Positions 7,043 through 14,173 of a stretch of DNA of 14,830 nt are shown here, one piece after another; position 1 is the first letter of the stretch; each line of letters starts with the position of its first letter. The DNA lies in NCBI GenBank assembly GCA_025455205.1, contig JALOMZ010000007.1, forward strand, positions 1 to 14,830, written 5' to 3'. This DNA comes from Chitinophagaceae bacterium. GTDB lineage: Bacteria; Bacteroidota; Bacteroidia; Chitinophagales; Chitinophagaceae. The position numbers and the translations under genes are program-made. Below the pieces are notes generated by a model. It ran no database searches. It was not told where the DNA came from and saw only the letters and a program-made list of their open reading frames with translations.

Positions 7043-8296
7043 ATGGATCCGAATAATAAACGGTATAGCCCGCACCAAGATAGGGTGATAGCTCGCCCTT
7101 CAGCGGTAAGGCGGTCAATGATACGCATCTGCGGTTGGTTATTATGCCTTGCATGCTTCTTCGTTTCGGGAGGGCAGACAATAGCACAAAAAGATAGTTT
7201 GGCTCAGGCCAACACATCCGGAGGTGAAAAGAAAAAATTGTCGATGCGGGATACGTTGGACGGGAAGCTCGACCTCAGTTCTTTTTTGCTTGATGCCAAC
7301 GGATTCATACCCGTACCGGTTATCATTACCGAGCCGGCCCTGGGCGGCTTTGGCGCGGCCATTGCGCCGGTCTTCCTTTCCCCCAAAAAGAATGTACCCA
7401 AGAATATGGGATATGTGGCCCCAGATATCACCGCGGCCTTTGGCATGTATACCGCCAATGGCAGTTGGGCCGCGGGTGGCGGACGGATCGGTTCCTTTCC
7501 CAAGGCTGGTATAAAATACCGGGCCTTTGCCGGCTATGCCGATATCAATATGTCTTTTTATCGTGAAGTGCCGGGCGCAGGTGAACAAGAGTTCGCCTTC
7601 AACATTGAGTCGGTGCCGGTATTTCTCTCCATATCGAAAAGGATCAGCAAACAACAGGTTTATCTGGGCGCCCAGTATTTCCTGGCCAGTAACAAGCTGA
7701 GTCCCCGATTTCAGAAAGATTTGCCGGAGTCGATAGATGAAAAGGCATTTGACAGTCAAATTGCAAGCCTCGGATTCTTTCTGGACTGGGATCGGCGGGA
7801 TAATTTCTTCACGCCAGACAAGGGCGGGTATACCAACCTGTCTTATAACATGAATGACGCCTGGACGGGAAGTGACTACACCTACCAGCGGCTCGGCTGG
7901 TTTCTGCACTACTTCCTGCCGGTGCAGCGCCAGTGGATCAGTGGCTTTCGGTTGGAAACCAATGTTGCCTTTGGTGATCCTCCTTTCTATGCCCTGCCTA
8001 CTATCAGTATGCGCGGGGTGCCGGCTGCGCGCTATCAGGGATACACTACCGCTTTATTGGAAACCGAGCAACGTTTTGATTTCAACCGGCGCTGGAGCGG
8101 CGTGGCCTTCGGAGGATACGGGAAAGCCATGCAGCGTGATCAGGCTTTTGGCGAAGGACAATCGGTGTATAATTTCGGGGGTGGATTTCGATACCTGATC
8201 TCCCGGGTATTCCGGGTGCGTGCAGGTATTGATGTTGCCAAAGGACCTGATAGCTGGGGCTGGTACATTGTATTCGGACATGCCTGGGACCGCTGA
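7043..8296 (+). CDS. Omp85/BamA-like outer-membrane barrel protein without POTRA domains
   Basis: A 417-residue predicted outer-membrane protein. A hydrophobic signal segment follows M26 (MIRICGWLLCLACFFVSGGQ), so ATG 7118 is an alternative start that would give a standard-length signal peptide; the ATG at 7043 leaves a long basic N-region of about 29 residues. After a short linker, strands begin near FIPVPVIITEPALGGFGAA, a phrase typical of surface-antigen (Omp85 C-terminal barrel) proteins of Bacteroidota. MRGVPAARYQG at about 323-333 resembles the conserved RG motif of loop L6 in the Omp85 family. The protein is too short to carry the POTRA domains of BamA or TamA, so a role in general barrel assembly should not be assumed. 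It lies 18 bases after the DUF481 gene. The substrate or partner is unknown. Confidence 0.82.
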   Translation: MDPNNKRYSPHQDRVIARPSAVRRSMIRICGWLLCLACFFVSGGQTIAQKDSLAQANTSGGEKKKLSMRDTLDGKLDLSSFLLDANGFIPVPVIITEPALGGFGAAIAPVFLSPKKNVPKNMGYVAPDITAAFGMYTANGSWAAGGGRIGSFPKAGIKYRAFAGYADINMSFYREVPGAGEQEFAFNIESVPVFLSISKRISKQQVYLGAQYFLASNKLSPRFQKDLPESIDEKAFDSQIASLGFFLDWDRRDNFFTPDKGGYTNLSYNMNDAWTGSDYTYQRLGWFLHYFLPVQRQWISGFRLETNVAFGDPPFYALPTISMRGVPAARYQGYTTALLETEQRFDFNRRWSGVAFGGYGKAMQRDQAFGEGQSVYNFGGGFRYLISRVFRVRAGIDVAKGPDSWGWYIVFGHAWDR

Positions 8297-8307
8297 TGTC
8301 CTGATGC

Positions 8308-8341
8308 TTTTGGTGCCTTCCCGGCGGTAAATCATTATTTC
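8308..8341 (+). promoter_or_regulatory. Weak promoter candidate for the glycosidase lipoprotein gene
   Basis: TTTTG at 8308-8312 and the AT-rich ATTATTTC at 8334-8341 are 21 bases apart in the 69-base gap before the ATG at 8366. The downstream box matches the -7 consensus poorly, and it overlaps a short inverted repeat TTATTT-CA-AAATAA (8335-8348). Confidence 0.25.
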
Positions 8342-8365
8342 AAAATAAATGGTTGCAATCTGTCT

Positions 8366-11020
8366 ATGAAAAAGATGGCATTTGCTGTTTTCACCTTGCT
8401 GACTATGGCCTGTAAGCGTACACCAGAAAATCTCCTGTATGAAAATGAAACGTTCTCGGTTTACGCAGATAAGGTAGTGCAGGGCTCATACGAGGCCCGG
8501 GTGGTGTCGCCCACGGAAATCCATTCCGATTACGTGAGTGCTGCCAGCCGGCAATTCAGCCGCCTGGTGACATTCAAGGTGAGCATCAACGAAAAGGACA
8601 ATGAGATGCTGTCCGGGCAGGATCACTGGGTGGTGATAGGAGAGGAGCAGGAAAGTCCGGTGAAGACATTCGGGCAATCGGACGGGAAAGCCCCGGCCGG
8701 AGACCATGGGTACCTGCCGCCCAACTATGAATACACCTTCCGCATCAATATGCGTCCGGTATTGCAGCAGTTCGCGGAAAATGGTTATTACCAGGCCTTT
8801 GATGGCAGCCGGGTAGCCCTGGCCGATTTCAAGGGATTCTACCTGGCCGGCGGCAGTGAGCCGCTTACCTGGGATTTTGTGAACCTCGATGAGCAGGGCC
8901 TGAAACTGACGGACCCCGACAATGATTCGGTTTACACCCTCACGGTGAAACTGAATCCCCTGAATGCGGCAGACACCGCAGCCAGAACCTGGAAGCTCAG
9001 CCGGGACATTTCATCCAAGCCCGCGTACCATTCTGAGCAACCCATTGTGGATGCGTTGTTCAACCTTTCCCTGGAGGAAGCGCTGAAGAACATAGAGCCC
9101 GACAGTACTTTCCGTACCGGCGCCAAATGGGGCGGGGTATGGACCCGCGACATCAGCTACAGTATCCTGCTGGCTTTTGCATACCATGAGCCTGAAGTGG
9201 CCAAGATCAGCCTGATGAAAAAGGTTAACCGCCGCCGCATCATCCAGGATACGGGCTCCGGGGGTGCCTGGCCGGTGAGCAGCGACCGTACCACCTGGGC
9301 CCTGGCTGCCTGGGAAATATACAAGGTGACCGGCGACACTTCCTGGCTGCGCAATGCCTATGAGATCATCAGCAACTCTGTAGAAGATGATGCCCGCGTG
9401 GTGGGCATTACCGAAACCGGCATGTACAGTGGAGAGTCTTCCTTTTTAGACTGGCGGGAACAGACCTATCCCAAATGGATGGATAATAAAGACATCTATG
9501 TAAGCGAGAACCTGGGCACCAATGCCGTGCACTACCAGGTACACAATATCCTGGCGCAGATGGCAGCGGCGCTTGGGATAGATGGCAGTAAATATGCTGC
9601 CACAGCCGTAACCATCCGGGAAGGCATTAACCGGCACCTCTGGATGGAAGACAAGGGCTATTATGCCCAATACCTCTATGGTCGTATGGGCCTGACACCC
9701 TCTCCGCGTTTTGAGGCGCTCGGCGAGGCGCTGGCCATATTGTTTGACGTGGCCGACAAAGGCAGGGCCCGCACCATTGTGCAGCGGTCGCCGCTCACGC
9801 CTTACGGGGTTACATGCATCTATCCGCAGATCCCCAATATTCCCCCGTATCATAACAATGGCATCTGGCCATTTGTGCAGTCATTCTGGAACCTGGCTGC
9901 GGCCAAGGCGGGGAATGAAAAAGCCCTGAATCACGGATTGGCCGCCCTCTACCGGGCGGGGGCCCTGTTCCTCACCAACTATGAGAATTTTGTGGCCCAG
10001 GATGGCGACTATGCCGGTACCGAAATCAACAGCGACCGCATGCTGTGGAGCATGGCGGGCAACCTGGCCATGGTGCACCGGGTGTTTGCCGGCCTGCAGT
10101 TTGAGCCAAACGGCATCCGGTTCCAGCCGGCCGTGCCTGCAGCCTACAAGGGCAAAAAGACCTTGTCCAATTTCAAGTACCGCAATGCCGTGCTGGATAT
10201 TGAAGTGAACGGCACCGGCAACCGGATAGCATCAATATCGCTCGATGGGCAGCCGTTGGCAGAGCCGTTTTTGTCTTCATCCATCAGCGGAAAACACCAG
10301 GTGGTGATTCAGCTGGATGGCAAGCCTTTCGACGCCGATCCGGTGAACATGGTAAATAATGCCTTTTCCCTGCCGGAACCCAAGGTAACGCTGCAGGGTG
10401 GGCAGTTGGCATGGGCACCGGTGACTGGCGCCGTTACCTATAAGATTGATAAAAATGGCATGTTGCTGACCAAAACAACCCGGCCAGCTTTTGCCCTGCC
10501 CGATCCGGCGGCTGCGGAATACAAGGTCAGTGCCGTGGATGTAGATGGGGCCGAATCTTTTACTTCCGAACCATTGTGGGTGCCGGCCGGCCAGCCACTG
10601 CAGGTGGAAATGGAAACGGTGGCCGCCGCGGCATCGCTGCCCTATGTCAACTACAGTGGTGAGGGCTTTGTGGAGATCTCCAACAGCCGGCATACCAGCC
10701 TGGAATGGACGGTGGATATTCCGCAGGAAGGCCGGTACCTGATTGATATCCGGTACAGCAACGGCAGCGGCCCCTGGAACACCGACAACAAATGCGCCCT
10801 GCGCAGCCTGTATGTGAATGAACGGTATGCGGGAAGCATGGTGTTTCCGCAGCGGGGCAGGGATGAATGGAGCGAATGGGGCTATTCCAACGCCCGGATA
10901 GTGGCATTTCAGCCGGGTGTTAACCGGTTTCGCCTGGTGCTGGAGCCCTGGAATACCAATATGAACGTGGAGGTAAATACCGCCATGTTGGACGTCGTGC
11001 GCCTGATACGGCTGCCCTGA
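8366..11020 (+). CDS. Six-hairpin glycosidase-like lipoprotein with C-terminal accessory domains
   Basis: An 884-residue probable secreted glycoside hydrolase. The start MKKMAFAVFTLLTMAC gives a lipoprotein-like signal with C16, although Thr at -3 is not the favoured residue. Residues about 25-215 look like an N-terminal beta-sandwich. Residues about 225-590 have the (alpha/alpha)6 barrel pattern: GGVWTRDISYS (256-266), SGGAWPVSSDRTTWALAAWE (298-317), SSFLDWREQTYPKWMDNKD (358-376), NNGIWPFVQSFWNL (497-510) and GTEINSDRMLWSMAGNLAMV (551-570). D262 and E553 are candidate catalytic acid and base by analogy with clan members such as GH63; D362 is another candidate. Residues about 668-740 look fibronectin-III-like, and 745-884 resemble a CBM6/CBM35-type sugar-binding domain (QVEMETV, LVLEPWN). 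Similar proteins are often labelled alpha-L-rhamnosidase or debranching-like; the substrate is not determinable here. No SusC/SusD pair or regulator is adjacent. Confidence 0.85.
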   Translation: MKKMAFAVFTLLTMACKRTPENLLYENETFSVYADKVVQGSYEARVVSPTEIHSDYVSAASRQFSRLVTFKVSINEKDNEMLSGQDHWVVIGEEQESPVKTFGQSDGKAPAGDHGYLPPNYEYTFRINMRPVLQQFAENGYYQAFDGSRVALADFKGFYLAGGSEPLTWDFVNLDEQGLKLTDPDNDSVYTLTVKLNPLNAADTAARTWKLSRDISSKPAYHSEQPIVDALFNLSLEEALKNIEPDSTFRTGAKWGGVWTRDISYSILLAFAYHEPEVAKISLMKKVNRRRIIQDTGSGGAWPVSSDRTTWALAAWEIYKVTGDTSWLRNAYEIISNSVEDDARVVGITETGMYSGESSFLDWREQTYPKWMDNKDIYVSENLGTNAVHYQVHNILAQMAAALGIDGSKYAATAVTIREGINRHLWMEDKGYYAQYLYGRMGLTPSPRFEALGEALAILFDVADKGRARTIVQRSPLTPYGVTCIYPQIPNIPPYHNNGIWPFVQSFWNLAAAKAGNEKALNHGLAALYRAGALFLTNYENFVAQDGDYAGTEINSDRMLWSMAGNLAMVHRVFAGLQFEPNGIRFQPAVPAAYKGKKTLSNFKYRNAVLDIEVNGTGNRIASISLDGQPLAEPFLSSSISGKHQVVIQLDGKPFDADPVNMVNNAFSLPEPKVTLQGGQLAWAPVTGAVTYKIDKNGMLLTKTTRPAFALPDPAAAEYKVSAVDVDGAESFTSEPLWVPAGQPLQVEMETVAAAASLPYVNYSGEGFVEISNSRHTSLEWTVDIPQEGRYLIDIRYSNGSGPWNTDNKCALRSLYVNERYAGSMVFPQRGRDEWSEWGYSNARIVAFQPGVNRFRLVLEPWNTNMNVEVNTAMLDVVRLIRLP

Positions 11021-11091
11021 CACCGAGTGGAGGTTACTGGCAACTTTACCGTTAAATGACAAAAGTCAATCCTTTCCAGAGTGGCTTGTGC

Positions 11092-11098
11092 TACTTTG
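11092..11098 (+). promoter_or_regulatory. Candidate -7 box of the small secreted protein gene
   Basis: TACTTTG lies 25 bases before the ATG at 11124 and resembles TAnnTTTG with one spacer base missing. No TTG at suitable distance upstream was found, so only the downstream half is supported. Confidence 0.35.
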
Positions 11099-11123
11099 GC
11101 TCCCTGTTAAAAAACAAACACCC

Positions 11124-11606
11124 ATGAAAAAGACCATTATTGCCCTGATTTTTGCCGGTTTCTCTTTTGGAGCCACCGCCCAAACCAAACAACAAATGAA
11201 GGAAGAACTTGCCTATATACAGGAAATGTGGGGCAAGGAAAAGAAGACGCTGGTGAACGAAGCATTGAAACTCAGCGCTGCTGATGCTGAGAAGTTCTGG
11301 CCCATCTATGATGCCTACCAGGTAGAGCGTCAGGCTTATGGCCAAAAGAGGATGGAAGTCATTATGATGTATGCCGACAACTACGAAACCATGACCAATG
11401 AAAAGGCGAAGGAGATTGGTGAAATGACTATGAAGAACAACCAGGACTTCGACAAGCTGCAGACCAAGTATTTCAAAAAGGTATCTAAATCCATTTCGCC
11501 TATAAAGGCAGTTCAGTTCTTCCAGATCGAGAATTATATTGATACGCAGATCAAGGCTGCGCTCACCGATAACGTTCCTTTCTTCCCGGATGTGAAGAAG
11601 AACTAA
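11124..11606 (+). CDS. Small secreted helical protein, Spy/CpxP-like in character
   Basis: A 160-residue exported protein with the signal peptide MKKTIIALIFAGFSFGATAQ, cleaved probably after Ala18 or Gln20. The remainder is almost entirely predicted helix and highly charged: KLSAADAEKFWPIYDAYQVE (49-68), then MTNEKAKEIGEMTMKNNQDF and KYFKKVSKSISPIKAVQFFQ, ending in a short tail. The pattern of a helix-rich periplasmic protein with a sequence like LSxxDAEKFWPIYxxYxxE is common in Bacteroidota and recalls the Spy/CpxP type of periplasmic chaperone or stress sensor, but the LTxxQ motifs are not evident. An upstream in-frame ATG at 11088 would add MLLWLPVKKQTP before the signal peptide and is rejected. 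It is followed by a strong terminator. The function is unknown. Confidence 0.82.
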   Translation: MKKTIIALIFAGFSFGATAQTKQQMKEELAYIQEMWGKEKKTLVNEALKLSAADAEKFWPIYDAYQVERQAYGQKRMEVIMMYADNYETMTNEKAKEIGEMTMKNNQDFDKLQTKYFKKVSKSISPIKAVQFFQIENYIDTQIKAALTDNVPFFPDVKKN

Positions 11607-11630
11607 TACCGGCTGAATCTTTCATAGCAT

Positions 11631-11666
11631 AAAATGCGGGCCCTTCTGAGCGGCCCGCATTTTTAT
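11631..11666. terminator. Bidirectional terminator between convergent genes
   Basis: AAAAUGCGGGCC-type arm (11631-11642) and its exact inverse (11652-11663) form a 12-base perfect stem around a nine-base loop (11643-11651). The right arm ends in a T-run for the + strand, and the A-run of the left arm gives a T-run for the - strand. It sits between the secreted-protein stop at 11606 and the cytochrome stop at 11682, so it can serve both. Confidence 0.9.
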
Positions 11667-11681
11667 TGCAAAGGGTGCAGC

Positions 11682-13904
11682 TTATTGCAGTCGCAATTGT
11701 CGCAATAATTGCACATAGGCCGGGTTGTTGCCATGGTATTGCTGCAGCTGCCTGCCTGCTGCCAGGGCCTTTTCTGCTTGTCCCTGCTGCAGGTAGAGAA
11801 TGGTGAGGGCATTCAGCACCTCAGGATTGCGCGGGTCCTGCTGCAGGGCGGTGAGATAAGTCTTTTCCGCTTCGGCGGGCTTGCCCATCTGCTGCATCAG
11901 CAGTCCATAGTTGTATTGGGCGCGCAGGTTGGCGGGGTTCAGGGTGATGGTTTTTCTGAGCGACTGCGCCGCTTCAGGCAGCCGCTGCATCTCGGCATAG
12001 AGGAGCCCCAGGGTGTAGTGCACATGGTCGTTGGCTGGTTGAATGCGGGCTGCCACCTGCAGCTGGCGCAGTGCTTCGTCGTTCTTGCCGGTGGCATTGA
12101 GGGTGGAGGCGAGGTTGATGCGGGCAGCCACCAGCAGGCTGTCTTTGGCAATGGCCCGCCGGTAGTATTTCTCGGCCGTCTGCAGGTCGTTCAGGCGGCG
12201 GTAGTAGTCGCCGGCCTGCTGGTTGCCCTGGGCAAAGTCGGTCTGGAAGATGATGAACTGCTCCAGTTCGGCCTTGGCCCTGGTGAATGGATCATAGGCG
12301 GTGGCCGGCAGCTGGCCTGTTGGAAGTTCTACCATCAGGTCGGCGGCTGCAATGCGCACACCGCGCACCGTGTCTGTAAGCAGAGGACTGGCGGCATCCA
12401 CCCAGGCCGAGGGTGCAAAGCTCCGCAGGCTTCGCAAAGCAGTATACCGTTCCAGGGCATTGCCACTTCCCAAAGCCTGCACCAGCATGCCCCGGGCATT
12501 GGGGCTGCCCAAAACACCCAGATAGCGCAGGGAAGCCGCCTTCACAATGCCGGGAACCGTGGTGTCTTTCAGCAGCCTGGCCAGGTGGGCTTCGCTCTGT
12601 GCATCCAGCCGGCTGGCCGGGATAAGGTCTTCCGAGAAATGATAGGGGCGCTGCGGGCCGAAGCCGGCAGCAATCTTTTCTGCCGCCCATTGGGGGCTCT
12701 TATCGGTATGGCACTGGTTGCAGGTGTTGGGCGTGCCGTATTTGGCTGTCAGATCGGGCCTGGGCACGCGGAAGCTGTGGTCATGCCGCAGGTCGTTGCC
12801 CATATACACCTTGGATGGCATATGGCAGGTGATACAGTTCACGTTGTTTGTATTGGGGGCGTGCAGGGTGTGGCTGCTGGCCTCGTACTTCTCCGGCTGG
12901 TGGCACTGGCCGCAAACCAGCGGACCGCTGAGCTTCAGTTTCCCGCTGTGTGAATTGTGACAGTTGCTGCACTGCACACCCCGGTGGAACATCTTGCTCT
13001 GCAGAAAGGAGGTGTAATTATAGTCTTCGTCGTTCATCTGCCCGTCGGCGTAGAAATATTCCGTGGTGGGCAGTTCCGGGATATAGTCCTGCATCACTTC
13101 GGCGCCTACCGGAACCGTTTCGCTTATATCTGACCGGCGGGCATGGCAATATCCGCAGGTGTTCACCTCCGCCATCTGACCCGATGATTTATACAGTTGC
13201 AGCAGAGAGCCTGCTGTGCGTTTCCCTTCCTTGTAATCGCTGCCGTTGATATAGTCAATGTGCTGCTTACCCGGGCCATGGCAGCTCTCGCAGCTAACAT
13301 TGATGTCGTTGTAGGTAGTATGGTAAGTGTCAGTGCCCACATCATACCCTTTCTTCAAATTGGTGCTGTGGCAGCTGGCGCACATGGTGTTCCAGTTTTG
13401 TGCATTGCCGGTCCAGTGCAGCCAGTCGCCGGCAGGGATCTTAGTGCCTGCATACTGGTTGAACCATTTCTTGTTCCGGGAATCCCAGCTGAGTCGGGTG
13501 GCCTGCATGCGGCCGCCTGGAAATTCGATCAGGTATTGCTGCAATGGGGTGAAGCCGAATACATACTTCACTTCATAATCGTGGTTCCTGCCGTCTTCGC
13601 CTTCTGTGTTGATGAAGAATTTGCCGTCTTTGCGGAAGAAGGTAGAAGTAACCCCATCGGCGGTGAAGGTTACATTGTTGAAATTGCCCAGTACAAAACT
13701 GTCGGTTGCCGGCTGCATGGCCATGTAATGGTGCGAAGTGGTCCACTCCGCATGTTCCTGCTGGTGGCAGCTCTGGCAGGAGGCATTGCCCACAAATGCG
13801 TTAGCCGTGACAACAGGCGTGTCCGTTTTGGTTTTGCAGCATTCCAGGATAATGATCACAGCAGCAGCAACACAACACAACAAAATGGCCAGGCGTATTT
13901 TCAT
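11682..13904 (-). CDS. Octaheme c-type cytochrome fused to HEAT-like and TPR repeats
   Basis: A 740-residue exported redox protein. The N-terminus has a hydrophobic segment (about 5-20) followed by ECCKTKTDTP: either an uncleaved anchor or an atypical lipoprotein signal. Eight CxxCH haem sites are visible, with first cysteines at 43, 175, 205, 250, 312, 331, 357 and 395. EWTTSHHYMAM (53-63) and HDHSFRVPRPDL (374-385) supply extra histidines that may be distal ligands and are typical of cytochrome c554-like TPR cytochromes. Residues about 440-530 are HEAT-like (IVKAASLRYLGVLGS, ALERYTALRSLRSF), and about 565-725 hold roughly five TPRs, for example YNYGLLMQQMGKPAEAEKTY. It should be outside the cytoplasm and need the cytochrome c maturation machinery. 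No oxidoreductase partner is adjacent, so the electron donor and acceptor are unknown. It converges on the secreted-protein gene across a shared terminator. Confidence 0.93.
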   Translation of the reverse strand: MKIRLAILLCCVAAAVIIILECCKTKTDTPVVTANAFVGNASCQSCHQQEHAEWTTSHHYMAMQPATDSFVLGNFNNVTFTADGVTSTFFRKDGKFFINTEGEDGRNHDYEVKYVFGFTPLQQYLIEFPGGRMQATRLSWDSRNKKWFNQYAGTKIPAGDWLHWTGNAQNWNTMCASCHSTNLKKGYDVGTDTYHTTYNDINVSCESCHGPGKQHIDYINGSDYKEGKRTAGSLLQLYKSSGQMAEVNTCGYCHARRSDISETVPVGAEVMQDYIPELPTTEYFYADGQMNDEDYNYTSFLQSKMFHRGVQCSNCHNSHSGKLKLSGPLVCGQCHQPEKYEASSHTLHAPNTNNVNCITCHMPSKVYMGNDLRHDHSFRVPRPDLTAKYGTPNTCNQCHTDKSPQWAAEKIAAGFGPQRPYHFSEDLIPASRLDAQSEAHLARLLKDTTVPGIVKAASLRYLGVLGSPNARGMLVQALGSGNALERYTALRSLRSFAPSAWVDAASPLLTDTVRGVRIAAADLMVELPTGQLPATAYDPFTRAKAELEQFIIFQTDFAQGNQQAGDYYRRLNDLQTAEKYYRRAIAKDSLLVAARINLASTLNATGKNDEALRQLQVAARIQPANDHVHYTLGLLYAEMQRLPEAAQSLRKTITLNPANLRAQYNYGLLMQQMGKPAEAEKTYLTALQQDPRNPEVLNALTILYLQQGQAEKALAAGRQLQQYHGNNPAYVQLLRQLRLQ

Positions 13905-13935
13905 GTAGGGGAGGTTTCAGTTCTGTTTCCGGATC

Positions 13936-13942
13936 CAAAATA
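13936..13942 (-). promoter_or_regulatory. Candidate -7 box of the cytochrome gene
   Basis: On the - strand this reads TATTTTG within GCTTATTTTGGATCC, 31 bases before the ATG at 13904. It is identical to the box found before the lipoprotein at 4964. No -33 TTG was found at normal distance. Confidence 0.4.
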
Positions 13943-14055
13943 AGCCATATCCTTCTTCAGTCCGTTGCCTGTTTCATTTTATGCCATGCAGACTTCATCT
14001 GTTGTGTATGATGAGGGATACTTCCTAAGGACGTCCAATGATCAGCGCTCATGGA

Positions 14056-14100
14056 TCCTGCCAGTGCCGCGCCCGGTTCGGACTCAGCCTTCCGGCAGGA
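14056..14100. repeat. Inverted repeat in the cytochrome/fumC gap
   Basis: TCCTGCC (14056-14062) and GGCAGGA (14094-14100) are inverse copies with 31 bases between. It lies just beyond the fumC terminator. It may be chance or a remnant; the rest of 13944-14055 shows no gene and no other strong structure. Confidence 0.25.
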
Positions 14101-14110
14101 ATGAAACTAT

Positions 14111-14152
14111 AAAAAAAGAGGCTGCATCTCCCGGGGAGCCAGCCTCTTTTTT
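14111..14152 (-). terminator. Rho-independent terminator of fumC
   Basis: AAAAAAGAGGCTG (14112-14124) and CAGCCTCTTTTTT (14140-14152) make a 13-base perfect stem. Read on the - strand it starts 22 bases after the fumC stop, and the A-run at 14111-14117 becomes a seven-base T tail. The loop holds CTCC-CGG-GGAG, which can extend the structure. Symmetric A and T runs also make it capable of working in the other direction. Confidence 0.9.
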
Positions 14153-14173
14153 GAAGGTATTCACTTGCCGTTA

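Noticed and set aside
11709..12953. Long open frame on the + strand opposite the cytochrome (414 codons)
   Set aside because: The - strand gene has eight haem motifs and TPRs, which settle the coding strand. The + frame shows no recognisable domain.
14111..14152. Poly-A and poly-T flanked hairpin as a transposon end or attachment site
   Set aside because: Its place just after fumC and its T tail make it a plain terminator; no transposase or flanking direct repeat was seen.
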